A model generated the notes under the pieces. It was not told where the DNA came from. It did not search any database and saw only the letters and a program-made list of their open reading frames with translations. Shown one piece after another: positions 7,828-17,144 of a DNA stretch of 25,478 nt. Source of the DNA: DATKKX01 sp035542775 (GTDB lineage Bacteria > Planctomycetota > Phycisphaerae > UBA1845 > UTPLA1); contig DATKKX010000141.1 in NCBI GenBank assembly GCA_035542775.1, positions 1-25,478 of the forward strand, written 5' to 3'. Position 1 is the first letter of the stretch. Each line of letters begins with the position of its first letter. The translations under genes and the position numbers were made by a program.

Positions 7828-7859
7828 ACATCTCCACTGCGCAAGTGCAGTGTTGATGT
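7828..7859 (-). promoter_or_regulatory. Hairpin between hydrolase and lipoprotein genes
   Basis: ACATC (7828-7832) pairs with GATGT (7855-7859), and CACTGC (7835-7840) pairs with GCAGTG (7847-7852), with a two-by-two internal loop and a six-base terminal loop. It lies 63 bases past the hydrolase stop and 27 bases before the lipoprotein start, just upstream of that gene's ribosome binding site. No run of U follows, so it is not a classical intrinsic terminator. It could be an attenuator, an mRNA-stabilising hairpin or a protein site. Confidence 0.3.
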
Positions 7860-7921
7860 CACTGAGTATTCAAGCGGCGTCGGGCCGCGCATCCGCCGCG
7901 AGTTGCATTCCGAAGAGCGTC

Positions 7922-9301
7922 TCAACGGGTTCCATAACCGACGACTTCCCCGCGGAACTCAAATGGTTGATCCCCTTTGCTGGATTTAAGCCAGACCTTG
8001 GCGATTCCACCGGGAAGGCTCTCGTTCTGCCACACTGTGGCCTCGACGCCCCGGCCGTACTCGGGGAACTCGCCCGCGGCCTGCACGCTGCGCACGCGGC
8101 ACTTGAAGGCCTTGCCGGCGATCTTGATCGTCTCCTCCGGCAGGTCCGTGATCTTGGCGGTCGGGCTGGACAGCGGGTGTTCCGCCGGGTTGATCTCGGC
8201 GTCCACGAGGAACTGCTGCACGCGCGAAGGCTCCTTCTGACCGCCTTCGACGGGCACATAGGTGCGTTCGACCAGCAGCCGGTCCTCATGCTTGGAGACC
8301 AGCTTGGCGGTCATGCGCAACTGCTGCTTCTGGCCATTGGCGACCTGGTAGCCCTCGAAGGTCACCGAGGCTCCCGGGTTCAAGGTGGCCCACCGCTCGT
8401 AATCCGGGTTGCGGACCTTGCCGGCCGCGGACGCGAGCTGAGTCCGGCGAGCCATGCCGGCCATGACCAGCGGAGCCATGTAGTGCTGGACGAAGGGCGC
8501 CTTGAGAGCGTCGGTGTGCCCGCCGAAATCGCCGTATTTCTCGAATTCCGGTTTCCAGTGGATGTAGGCGACCTTGGCGTACTGGGCTCGCGTCTCGGCA
8601 GACCCCCCGCGCGGTATCTGGAAGCCACGAAGGCCCGCGGCGGGAACGTCGCCCGATTGACGATCGGCCGTTCCCGACATCGGGACCAGAAACGCCAGGA
8701 CGGCGTCGTTCTCCGACGTGAACACGTACAAGCGATTGCGGACCCGCTGCAGCGCGCGGGTGAGATCGTAATCTGCGCCGATGGAGGCGCCGCACAGGAT
8801 CACGTTCTGCACCGGGCAGGTTGTCGGGAGGGCCTCCAGGACGAATACGGTGACGGCCGTTCCGGCGGACAATCCGATCAACGTGACCGGAGCGCCGGGA
8901 TGCTCTTTGGTATACTGCTGGATGCGCTGGGCGCACTCCGCGGCCTTGCCTCGTTTGTACTCCACGCTGGCGTCCTGGTCGGCCACGACGCCGAGGCCGG
9001 TGTTCCAGGGGAAGATCTCGCCGGCGCCGTTGTAGCCGGCGTCGAGCATGCCTTGCTTCAGGCCGCCGCTCCAGTTCGAGAACACGCCGCCGCCGCCGGC
9101 GCCGTCGAGGTAATAGACGTAGCCGCGGGTCATCCGCTCGGCCCGGTCCGGCTGCTGTGTCATCTGGCTACAACCGGCAGTGGCGAGAAGGAGGACCATA
9201 CACGACGCGCCCGCGCTGCGTATGCGCCGCACCTGCCGGTCAGTTCCGGCAAACGATGCACGAAGGACCCGGCAAGTCTGAAGCAAGATATTGATGTCCA
9301 C
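7922..9301 (-). CDS. Secreted alpha/beta hydrolase lipoprotein
   Basis: This 459-aa protein has a signal segment ending in LLLATAGC (C44 in this start choice), so it is probably lipidated and anchored outside the inner membrane. Residues about 60-300 look like an alpha/beta hydrolase: an early strand YVYYLDGAGGGG as possible oxyanion-hole loop, then VTLIGLSAGTAV with the nucleophile elbow GLSAG (S145), and a strand RLYVFTSENDAVL in which Asp could be the acid. A histidine in FGGHTD may complete the triad. The remaining 150 residues form a separate beta-rich domain with no recognised motif. I chose the GTG at 9301 because AAGGAG lies nine bases upstream; a GTG at 9379 overlapping the cytochrome stop is possible but would put 26 extra residues before the signal peptide. 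Substrate unknown. Confidence 0.75.
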   Translation of the reverse strand: MDINILLQTCRVLRASFAGTDRQVRRIRSAGASCMVLLLATAGCSQMTQQPDRAERMTRGYVYYLDGAGGGGVFSNWSGGLKQGMLDAGYNGAGEIFPWNTGLGVVADQDASVEYKRGKAAECAQRIQQYTKEHPGAPVTLIGLSAGTAVTVFVLEALPTTCPVQNVILCGASIGADYDLTRALQRVRNRLYVFTSENDAVLAFLVPMSGTADRQSGDVPAAGLRGFQIPRGGSAETRAQYAKVAYIHWKPEFEKYGDFGGHTDALKAPFVQHYMAPLVMAGMARRTQLASAAGKVRNPDYERWATLNPGASVTFEGYQVANGQKQQLRMTAKLVSKHEDRLLVERTYVPVEGGQKEPSRVQQFLVDAEINPAEHPLSSPTAKITDLPEETIKIAGKAFKCRVRSVQAAGEFPEYGRGVEATVWQNESLPGGIAKVWLKSSKGDQPFEFRGEVVGYGTR

Positions 9302-9375
9302 GATAGAGTTCTCCTTATGTTGAACGCATGGTTTCTGCCAGGGCAGAACCTCGAACAAGCGGTATCGCTGTCCGG

Positions 9376-11751
9376 TCACCTACCCGACATTGCCTCCGCG
9401 CGAGCGGTGAATCGAGCCCGCACCGTCTCGGGCAGCTTGTCATTCTCCGCCGCCCGACGATAGACCTCGATGGCCTCGGTCCTGCGTCCCTGCTCCTCGT
9501 AGACCTGCCCGAGCAGCAAGTATGCATCGAGGCACGGTACGTCCACGTCAACCACAGCGCGTAACGCCACAATCGCTCCGTCCGCATCGCCTCGCTGCCG
9601 GAGGTAGAAGGCCAGCGTATAGGCGTATTTCGGCTCCTGCGGCCGAAGCCGGGCCGCCTTCCGGCACCACTCGATCGCCTCCTCGGGGCGGTCCTGAGCA
9701 ACGAGGACAGCGAGATTGTAAGCGGCCGTGGCTGATTGTGAATCAACCTTGAAGGCAGCTCGAAGGGCCTCCTCGGCCTCCCGGGGGCGCTCCATCTCTC
9801 CGAGCAGGAGTCCCAGGTTCAGGATGGCCGCCGCGTTGTTCGGCTCCACTCTTAGCGCCCGCCGGAGGCAGTCTTCCGCCTTGTCATTGCGGCCGGCCGC
9901 ATTGTAGGCCAGAGACGCGTTTACGAGTGGAGCGACGTTGTCGGGCAGCAGCCGAAACGCCCGTTCGTAGCAGGCGACCGCGCGATCGTACTCCCGCCGG
10001 GCGGCGTGGAAGTTGCCAAGATTGTGTTGGGACGCGGAATCGTCAGGCCGGGCCCGACTCAGGGCCAGCAGTTCGTTTGTCGCCCGCTCGAGATCCCGGC
10101 GCGGCTTGTCGGGGAGGTCGCCCGGCGGCAGCGCCGCCAGTGTCGCTGCGGCACGGACGCGGACCAGACGGTAGTCATCGCCGGCAGCGGCGAGCAGAGC
10201 GGCGACCGAGTCGGATGTGAAGTAGCCGTCAAGGCTTTCGGCAGCACTGGCCCGTACGAGCGGCGAGGGATCCTTTAGTACTTTCAGCAGGGTCGGCCAT
10301 TTGCGCTCGTCCTCGCAAGCGCGGAGGAGCCGCACCAGCGCGGTCGCGAAGACTTCGTCACGTTCCGGGTCTATGATGTACGCCAGCATGTCGGGCAAGC
10401 GCGCCCAGTCGTGGCGGCGGGCCGCATCAACCAGCATGGCGACACGCAGAACGGGTGCCTGGTAATCGCGCGAGCGCCATTCGCGCACGTACTTGTCAGA
10501 CCAGGATGCGTCGTGATCCGCGTGGCATGGATTACAGGCGTTGGGGGACTTGAACGCCAGGGTCGCGGCGGGCATGGGCGGCCGCATGGAGTGGTCGGTC
10601 CGCCGCATCCTCGCGAATTCCGTGGCGGGCATGTGGCAGGCCACGCAGAGATTGCCTGTGCTGTCGGGCTTGTGGTGCGTATGGGCGGCCGCGTTTTCCA
10701 CGTACTTCTGATGGCACGGCAGGCACGCTTTGTTCGTGTCGTCGGCGAAGCGGTAGCGGCCGCTGGAGGTGTGGCAATGCATGCAGCTCAGCTTGCCGGA
10801 TTTCACGCACGGGCTCATCCGCCATGACGTGCAGGTGTAGTTCTCGCCGAGGTCGCGGCCGTCCGGATAGAAGTCACTCTGCTCGGGGCCGGCCAAGTCA
10901 TAGTTGTCAAAGTAGCGGTCGCCGGGGCGGAAGGAATCAGTGAGCGGCATGCTCTTGGCGTGGCACGGCGCGCACAGGGCATTGATCTGCTCGACAGAGA
11001 ACTTCTTCGTGCTGATGATCCGGATGTTGTCGGGTTTCTGGCCGGCGGGCAGGTCGCGGTAGAGCTTGACGTGATCGCCGCCCGCCGCGTGGCAGGTCTC
11101 GCAGTTGATGCCGGGCTCCGCCCAGGCGCTGTGGTAGGTGTCGGTCTGCGGATCGTAGTTGGATGAAAACTGGCTGACGTGGCAACCGTAGCAGGAGGTG
11201 TTAAAGGTGAGTTGCGGGGCGCGCCAGTCCAGTACCTCGTCGTGCAGGTTCATGATGCCGCGGGCGGCGCTGGCGGTGGTATCGAACCATTCCCGGCGGC
11301 GGACATCAAAAGCCACCGGCAATACCTGCAGACGCCCGCGATCGAGCGGTGTGAGGAAATAGAACACGTTCTTGCCGCCCAGGGCGTGGGCGATGGCGTA
11401 CCGGTGCTCTCCGTCAGGACCGCTCTCCACGACCGCGGCCTTCGAGCCGTCCAACTCGACCCGGTAGCGGCGGTCGCGGACCACAAGGGGGTCTTTCAGG
11501 GGCTTCAACTGCCCGGCAGCAAGCTCCGCGGCAAGCGGCTGCATGGCCAAGCCGTGATGGGATGTGGCCCACTTCTGGTAGAACGGTTCGTGACAATCGC
11601 GGCAGCTTGAAGAACCCGCGAGAGCCGGAGCGCCGATGCCCGGCCGGGTGCTTGGGGCGGGCGTGACGGGGCGCGTGGTTTGGCCGAAGCACAGGCCCGA
11701 CGCGCCTGACACGCTCAGCAGCACTGCCATTCCCAGAGCAAATGCCCTCAT
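9376..11751 (-). CDS. Octahaem cytochrome c with HEAT-like and TPR repeats
   Basis: This is a 791-aa exported protein. After a signal peptide (about residues 1-24) and a Pro/Thr/Arg linker come eight CXXCH haem-binding motifs whose first Cys are at about 50, 187, 217, 260, 323, 343, 369 and 406. Residues about 450-570 resemble HEAT repeats (VRASAAESL, VRVRAAATLAAL). From about 590 to 780 there are roughly five or six tetratricopeptide repeats, such as NLGNFHAARREYDRAVACYE. It should work in the periplasm in electron transfer, with the repeats holding a partner. Similar cytochrome-TPR fusions are frequent in planctomycetes but largely uncharacterised. The ATG at 11751 has AGGG eight bases upstream; a GTG at 11754 is also possible. 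No dedicated reductase or haem lyase is nearby. Confidence 0.88.
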   Translation of the reverse strand: MRAFALGMAVLLSVSGASGLCFGQTTRPVTPAPSTRPGIGAPALAGSSSCRDCHEPFYQKWATSHHGLAMQPLAAELAAGQLKPLKDPLVVRDRRYRVELDGSKAAVVESGPDGEHRYAIAHALGGKNVFYFLTPLDRGRLQVLPVAFDVRRREWFDTTASAARGIMNLHDEVLDWRAPQLTFNTSCYGCHVSQFSSNYDPQTDTYHSAWAEPGINCETCHAAGGDHVKLYRDLPAGQKPDNIRIISTKKFSVEQINALCAPCHAKSMPLTDSFRPGDRYFDNYDLAGPEQSDFYPDGRDLGENYTCTSWRMSPCVKSGKLSCMHCHTSSGRYRFADDTNKACLPCHQKYVENAAAHTHHKPDSTGNLCVACHMPATEFARMRRTDHSMRPPMPAATLAFKSPNACNPCHADHDASWSDKYVREWRSRDYQAPVLRVAMLVDAARRHDWARLPDMLAYIIDPERDEVFATALVRLLRACEDERKWPTLLKVLKDPSPLVRASAAESLDGYFTSDSVAALLAAAGDDYRLVRVRAAATLAALPPGDLPDKPRRDLERATNELLALSRARPDDSASQHNLGNFHAARREYDRAVACYERAFRLLPDNVAPLVNASLAYNAAGRNDKAEDCLRRALRVEPNNAAAILNLGLLLGEMERPREAEEALRAAFKVDSQSATAAYNLAVLVAQDRPEEAIEWCRKAARLRPQEPKYAYTLAFYLRQRGDADGAIVALRAVVDVDVPCLDAYLLLGQVYEEQGRRTEAIEVYRRAAENDKLPETVRARFTARAEAMSGR

Positions 11752-11851
11752 CACATGACCCTGATAGTCTGCTATTGATGTTCCTCCGGTCCGGTTCGCC
11801 CGCCCGGAACGGCCTTCAGGTTGTCATCTTGTCCTGCGGAGGCTCATAGCG

Positions 11852-14800
11852 TCAATCACCTCGCGATTGGACCTCCTGGGGGCTCGGTGGTTCCGGCAAA
11901 GTCGCCAGATCAAGATCAGGCTGGACGTACTTGGCCTGAAGCCCGTCGGGCATCGAACGTATGTGAAGGTCCCGCTGCGGAAAGGCGATCTCGATTCCAG
12001 CGGCGCGGAACTCGTCGTTGATGCGGGTGTGCAGTTCGTGAACCGTTTCCACCCAAACGTCCAGATTCGGGATATAAACGCGGAGCTCGAAGTCAAGAGT
12101 GCTATCGCCGAAGTTCTTGAACAAGGCCGCAGGCGGCGGGTTCTGCAGGACGTGCGGGCATGCCCTAGCCACGCGGAGCAGGAGGTCGCGGGCCAGCTTC
12201 GTGTTCGAGCCGTAGGCGATGCCGACGGGCACGTTCACGCGCGTGACCGAATCAGAGAGGGTCCAGTTTACGATCTGACCGGTGATGAACTCCTTGTTCG
12301 GCACGATCAACTCGCGGCGATTCCAGTCGGTGACGGTGACGGCCCGCATACGAATCCGGGTGATCCTGCCGTCGACCCCGCCGACGGTGACCACATCGCC
12401 GATCCGGATGGGCCGCTCGAACAGGATGATCAGGCCGGAGACGAAATTGGCGAAGATCTCCTGGAGCCCGAAACCCAGACCCACTGACACCGCCGCCGCC
12501 AGCCACTGAACTTTGGACCAGCCGATCCCGATGGCGGTCAGAGACATCACCATGCCCACCAGCACGACGACATACCGGGTGAGCGAGGCAATCGCGAACC
12601 GTTCTCCCGCCGCCAGCCGAAGACGCGCCAGCAGTGTCACCTCCAGGACCTTGGGGCCGTGGATAGCCAAGACGAATGTCAAGATCGCCACGATGACGGC
12701 GTACAGCAGATCGGCCAGCGTGACCGATTGCAGAGCCGAGACAGCCTGGCCTGTCGTCCCACCCGCACCACCTTGGGCGGACACGGCGGCGTCCGTCGCC
12801 ACCGACCATAGTTCGACGCGATGCACAAAACTGAAAGCGGGTATGAACGGTTGCCATAAGGCCCACAGGCCCATTACAAGTGCAAGCCCGAGGACCCATC
12901 GGAGGATTTTGCGGGTCGCCTCGCCGATGGTTTCGTAGGAGTCGTCCCAGGATTCCGGGGCAGCGGACGCCGAACCATCGGCACCAGCGATCTGTTTACC
13001 TCTGCCTCCGGCATCTGCCTGGGCAACTCGCAGGGCCAGCTTCCTCTGGGATACGAGAACAAAGCGCGTCAACAGGGAGCGGAGTACGGCCAGGGCCAGC
13101 ACAAGCCAGATGGTGCGGATCAGGAGCCGCCCCAGGCATGCTCCGAGCGTTCCGTATCCGAGACAGATTGCCGCCATCAGGACGAAAGCCAAGCCCGAGA
13201 GCATGACGTAGGCGAGGCCCAGTAGTATCTTGCTGTCTTTGGAAGGTTCGCTCGTGTCAACGGTGGCCAGCACACCGCGCGTAGGGTGCAGAAGGACGTG
13301 GAGAAGGGCCAGGACGGTGACTATGGTAAGAAGGGGGACAGCACGTCCGATCGAACTGGCCCACGCGGGATCGGGATGGTTTCGCGAGAAGTTGACGGAG
13401 GCCGCCATCAGAATCGCGATCCAAAGCACCCAAGTCAGAGTGGAATGCAGCCTCCGGCAGGCCCCCGCATTCCACTGCAAGTGCACTTCCGCTATTCCGC
13501 CCCTGCGAGCAAGGCGCCTGAGGAACCCGAAGACGACCCACTGCAAGGCGGCATAGTGAAGGCCCTGAGAGACCGCCAGGGCGAACTGGGATACGTAGGT
13601 CTCCTCACCGGGTTCGCACGCGGCAATCCGATGCGCAAGGAAGCCAAGGGCACAGGGGCCGGGCAGGATCAGCAGGAACTCAAGGAGGAGAGCCGCGACT
13701 GTCTGTGCGAACGAGTCCGTGGAGGGATGCTGCACGCGCTCCCGTATCAGGGCCAGCCGGCGGACGAAGAAACGTCGAGAGACGATCAACAGACAGAAGC
13801 CCGCGGCCGCGGCGATATAAACGGCAGGATTCCGCAGCATGTCGGCCGCTATCGACTCCTTGATCCGGGTGATCGTGCCCGGCTCCGGAAAGAGCCTTGC
13901 CGGGAGGACGGCCTTGTGCAACAACGGCTCGTTGGGCAGCCAGAGGGCCCGTTCCTCGATGAAGCCGATGTAGCCGCGCGTGTCGGCCAGCAGCCGGTTC
14001 TGCGAGGTCTTGAGCGCGATCAGTTCGTCCCAGTACTGGGCGTACTCCTTTCGGAGCCGATCAATGCCGTCAAGGTTCGTTCGCAGCGCCTGCCGGATCT
14101 TCTCAGCCGCTTCCGCTTCGTTGATCGGCTGGCGTGCGCCCCGCAGGAGCTCCAGGAACTCCACGGTGCGGGCGTCGATGTCGGACAGGCCCTGCCGCTC
14201 CTCCTCCAGTTGAGCGGCACGGAGCTGGGCGATTGATATCTGGTTGTCGACCGAGCGGATCTCGCGCTCGATGGCCGCAGGATCCTTCGCCAGACGGCCA
14301 AGCCGGGCGAGGAGCATGCCGAGGTATTCGCTCGTGCTCGAGGCCTCGATGGCATTTCGCAGCACTTTCAGATTCCTGCTCTGCGCGTCGACGGCCTCAT
14401 CAGCGCTCCTGGTGTGAGCGACGGTCCGATGGATTTTCTGCGCCAGGGATTCGCTTTCCCGGGCGAGCTCTCCTGTCCGCAGGACCAGCTTGCGGATCGC
14501 TTCGGGAGCGTCGCGCAACTGTTTTTCGGCCACCTCCTTCTGGGCGGTGGCCTGTGCGACGCGGCAACGGCGAAGCTCGTCCCGCAGCACAGCCGCGACC
14601 GCCCCAGCCTGGTCAACGGCCGCGGCCGCTTCCTGCTGCTGCGCGGAAATGACCTCATCCAGCGACTGGTAGCACCGGAGCTCCACCTGGCTCGCCAGGA
14701 TCTGCTGTTCGAGGGCTCGCTGCTGCGCCTTGAGGGAGGCTATTCGGGCTCTGGCGACCTCCGTTGCAACGCCGTAAGTCGGCCCCGTGGTCAGCTCGCG

Positions 14801-15343
14801 GGCCACCTCGCCGAGCAGCCGGTTGGCTTCCAGAAGATCCTGCGGTATCGCCGCCCGCCGCTGCGAACGCCGGTCAGCCTCCTGCTCCAGCTTCTTCAGA
14901 ACCTCCTGGCGCGACGCCAGCTCGGCTTCCGCCTGGCGAAGTCGCTGGCTGACCTGCTCGACGGTAGCATCCGCGGGCAGTTCGGCTGCAGGCCGGGACG
15001 CAGTAGCCACCTTGAGCTGCCGCAGTCGCTGACGTGCCAGTTCCAGGTCTTTGGGAGCCTGCTGCAACGACTGTTCGTACCGGCCGGCTTCCACCGCGAG
15101 CAAATCGGCACGCCGCAGATGGTTCAGCGTTTCCCGATACAGTTCGATCAATTGGCTTCGCGTGGTGGAGTCGCCGGCAAGGCTGGCCTCGATCTCGTGG
15201 AGTCGAGTTTCGATGTCCGCAGCGGTCGCATCCGCGGAAGGAAGACCGCTCGATTCCGCCGGGCGGCTGGCAGGCTGCGATGTCGGGGTCTGGACCAGCG
15301 GCGATGCCGAGATCAGCAGGCTGAGAATCAAGCAATGGTTCAT
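11852..15343 (-). CDS. Large MscK-like mechanosensitive channel
   Basis: This 1163-aa protein resembles the long MscS-family channels of the MscK/YjeP type, which open under membrane tension to release ions and solutes. In order: a signal peptide (residues 1-22, then a linker PTSQPASRPAESS), a periplasmic domain with long coiled coils (about 40-480), around ten membrane segments (about 510-900), and the MscS core with the pore helix SVGLGFGLQEIFANFVSGL, the beta domain RPIRIGDVVTVGGVDGRI and the vestibule IVPNKEFITGQIVNW. I chose the ATG at 15343 because it begins the signal peptide and has AGAGGG eight or so bases upstream; the reading frame is open to 15436 but the extra residues are basic and unlike a signal. 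It is 55 bases downstream of the DUF4239 gene, probably in the same operon. Confidence 0.93.
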   Translation of the reverse strand: MNHCLILSLLISASPLVQTPTSQPASRPAESSGLPSADATAADIETRLHEIEASLAGDSTTRSQLIELYRETLNHLRRADLLAVEAGRYEQSLQQAPKDLELARQRLRQLKVATASRPAAELPADATVEQVSQRLRQAEAELASRQEVLKKLEQEADRRSQRRAAIPQDLLEANRLLGEVARELTTGPTYGVATEVARARIASLKAQQRALEQQILASQVELRCYQSLDEVISAQQQEAAAAVDQAGAVAAVLRDELRRCRVAQATAQKEVAEKQLRDAPEAIRKLVLRTGELARESESLAQKIHRTVAHTRSADEAVDAQSRNLKVLRNAIEASSTSEYLGMLLARLGRLAKDPAAIEREIRSVDNQISIAQLRAAQLEEERQGLSDIDARTVEFLELLRGARQPINEAEAAEKIRQALRTNLDGIDRLRKEYAQYWDELIALKTSQNRLLADTRGYIGFIEERALWLPNEPLLHKAVLPARLFPEPGTITRIKESIAADMLRNPAVYIAAAAGFCLLIVSRRFFVRRLALIRERVQHPSTDSFAQTVAALLLEFLLILPGPCALGFLAHRIAACEPGEETYVSQFALAVSQGLHYAALQWVVFGFLRRLARRGGIAEVHLQWNAGACRRLHSTLTWVLWIAILMAASVNFSRNHPDPAWASSIGRAVPLLTIVTVLALLHVLLHPTRGVLATVDTSEPSKDSKILLGLAYVMLSGLAFVLMAAICLGYGTLGACLGRLLIRTIWLVLALAVLRSLLTRFVLVSQRKLALRVAQADAGGRGKQIAGADGSASAAPESWDDSYETIGEATRKILRWVLGLALVMGLWALWQPFIPAFSFVHRVELWSVATDAAVSAQGGAGGTTGQAVSALQSVTLADLLYAVIVAILTFVLAIHGPKVLEVTLLARLRLAAGERFAIASLTRYVVVLVGMVMSLTAIGIGWSKVQWLAAAVSVGLGFGLQEIFANFVSGLIILFERPIRIGDVVTVGGVDGRITRIRMRAVTVTDWNRRELIVPNKEFITGQIVNWTLSDSVTRVNVPVGIAYGSNTKLARDLLLRVARACPHVLQNPPPAALFKNFGDSTLDFELRVYIPNLDVWVETVHELHTRINDEFRAAGIEIAFPQRDLHIRSMPDGLQAKYVQPDLDLATLPEPPSPQEVQSRGD

Positions 15344-15398
15344 GTCCGGGGCCCTCTCAAGTGCGCCGGCAAGGCCGGTGTGGTATCGCGATCGGCGA

Positions 15399-16196
15399 TC
15401 ATGGCGCCGGCCTGTCCATGCTCTCCCGGAGGACAATCATGCTTCGCGGACTCAGTTGTATCAATCCTCGCCGGGGGCGATCGAAGTCCAGGATCACCAG
15501 GATGGTCCCTGCGATCAGAAGGCCCAGAGTGAACGTCGCCACGAAGTTGCGGCGACCTGCCAGCCCGGAGCAGTATCCGACCATTCCCAGCGAAACAGCG
15601 GCGGTCACGGTCAGCAAAAGGAGAACCACCCCGGGAACACGGTTCGCCACGGCGGCCATCAATTCGGATTGCCGGTCGAAGACCTCGTTGAGCGACTGCA
15701 ACAGCAGCGACATCGTCACCGAATTCGGGTCGCGCCGCGCGGCCGCGCTGGCGCGAGACCAGAGCTGATCCTGCAGGCGGTCCAGTTCTTTCGAGGCGGC
15801 CGCGTGTCTCGTCACGTCGGGACCGCCCTCGTGGAGTTCCAGCCAGGCATCAACATAGCTGCGCAGAAGCGAGCGGACCTCCTGGCCCTCTGATTCGGGA
15901 AGCAGTTGAGCACGGAGCCAAGCTGTGCCCAGAGCGTTGGCCTCGTTCACCACGATCTGTTTTCGATTCTCGAATCGAGAGGCCGACATGCTGAAAGTGA
16001 ACGCCAGCAGCAGGCCGACTACCGCAAGTGCCGCGCCCTCGATCGCTGTATACTGCGACCGGGTCGGGTCGTCGGAGGTTTTCCGGCCCCGGCGTCCGAA
16101 ACGGACGCCGACCTCCGCGGCACAGAGCATCATGATCATGATGCCGGTACCGGCAAGGCCCAGGTGCACCCAGAAGAACTCACGATCCAGAAACAC
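15399..16196 (-). CDS. DUF4239 (bestrophin-like) membrane protein
   Basis: This 265-aa integral membrane protein has two membrane segments near the N-terminus (about 12-30 and 50-70) and two near the C-terminus (about 185-235), separated by a cytoplasmic-looking helical region. The second segment carries the family pattern LAVVGLLLAFTFSMSASRF, followed by VVNEANALGTAWLRAQLLPE, which I recognise as DUF4239, a family described as bestrophin-like and therefore possibly an anion channel. The GTG start at 16196 is supported by GAGGAG six bases upstream. It lies 15 bases after the potassium-channel gene and 55 bases before the mechanosensitive channel, so the three are probably co-transcribed. No experimental function is known to me. 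Confidence 0.85.
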   Translation of the reverse strand: MFLDREFFWVHLGLAGTGIMIMMLCAAEVGVRFGRRGRKTSDDPTRSQYTAIEGAALAVVGLLLAFTFSMSASRFENRKQIVVNEANALGTAWLRAQLLPESEGQEVRSLLRSYVDAWLELHEGGPDVTRHAAASKELDRLQDQLWSRASAAARRDPNSVTMSLLLQSLNEVFDRQSELMAAVANRVPGVVLLLLTVTAAVSLGMVGYCSGLAGRRNFVATFTLGLLIAGTILVILDFDRPRRGLIQLSPRSMIVLRESMDRPAP

Positions 16197-16211
16197 AGCT
16201 GTCTCCTCAGC

Positions 16212-16955
16212 TCACTTCCTTTCGCCCGTGCTCTCGGGCGGCCTTGCGGTGGAATAAAGCGAAACCAGGCGGGCGATCAACATTGTCACATAGAACAGGC
16301 CGGTTGCAGCTTCGGCGATCGCAAGCATTTGCGCCCCGTGCGACACGGGCACAACGTCGCCATACCCGACCGTGCAGAGCGTCACAAAACTGAAGTATAC
16401 GGCGTCGAAGCCCCTCATCGCACGACCGGGCGCTGATCCGACGGCAAAGGAAAAGGAACCGGGGACCAGTTCCGCCACCAGGATATACGCCAGGGACCAC
16501 AAGATCCCCATCAACAGGTAGGCGTTGATGGCCGTGCACAACACCTCGGAAGTAACCCGCGGCGCTCGGAGGATGAAGCGAAGGAAATGCCCCACCAGAA
16601 ACACCATGAACACAAGGGCGCAGGTCATGTGGACTTCCGGCGGCATCACATCCGGGCGGACATGGCTGAGCCACTTGCAGGTGAACGCCGGAGCCGCCAG
16701 GAGAATTGCCACGACGAGGGTCCCGCGACTGTTGCTGACCGCCAATACCGCAGACAGCATGACCAGCGTCATGAGCACTGCCTCGATCAGATCGCCGTAC
16801 TTGATTTGCCAAAAGAACGAAGCGGATACGATCCACAACACCAGCACGACGAGAAGCTCGAAGGCGGAGAAGCGGCGGACACCGATGCGCGACAGGACAT
16901 TCACGATCGGCCCGCTTCGGGCGGCCCATGGCTCAGCTTGTACTGACTGCCGCAT
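16212..16955 (-). CDS. Pore-loop potassium channel
   Basis: This 247-aa membrane protein has about six hydrophobic segments (approximately residues 32-49, 57-73, 78-92, 107-128, 138-161 and 205-233). Between the last two lies a pore helix and the potassium selectivity filter TVGYGD at residues 195-200 (context SFVTLCTVGYGDVVP), as in the Ion_trans_2 family. There is no RCK/TrkA-N nucleotide-binding domain and no positively charged S4 row that I can see, so gating is unknown. The ATG at 16955 has a strong GGAGG four bases upstream. It is the first gene of the apparent channel-DUF4239-MscK operon. The 189 bases upstream of it (16956-17144) hold no gene, and would contain its promoter. Confidence 0.9.
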   Translation of the reverse strand: MRQSVQAEPWAARSGPIVNVLSRIGVRRFSAFELLVVLVLWIVSASFFWQIKYGDLIEAVLMTLVMLSAVLAVSNSRGTLVVAILLAAPAFTCKWLSHVRPDVMPPEVHMTCALVFMVFLVGHFLRFILRAPRVTSEVLCTAINAYLLMGILWSLAYILVAELVPGSFSFAVGSAPGRAMRGFDAVYFSFVTLCTVGYGDVVPVSHGAQMLAIAEAATGLFYVTMLIARLVSLYSTARPPESTGERK

Positions 16956-17144
16956 GATACCTCCGGGTCAATCGTCCACGCCCTGGTAAGACTCCGTCTG
17001 AACCTGAAGTGCCCGCCTCCGGGGATAGATTATGCCAAGTGCCCTTTCTTCGCCTCCCCAATTCCACCGGATTCGCCGCACATGGCCTCACCAGACCGTG
17101 CGTGGGCCAGCCAGTCCGCATGCGCCTGGGCCAGTCATTGCCCG

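Noticed and set aside
7499..9463. 654-codon open frame on the plus strand
   Set aside because: It runs antisense to the hydrolase, which has a signal peptide, a GLSAG elbow and a good start site. Long antisense frames are expected in GC-rich DNA, and the translation shows no recognisable motif.
15344..15436. N-terminal extension of the MscK-like channel
   Set aside because: The 31 extra residues are Arg-rich and unlike a signal peptide; the ATG at 15343 has its own ribosome binding site and begins a normal signal peptide. The same reasoning excludes 24993-25094 for the large sulfatase.
13286..15532. Plus-strand open frames of 316 and 372 codons
   Set aside because: They are antisense to the MscK-like channel gene, whose coiled coils and membrane segments are clear.
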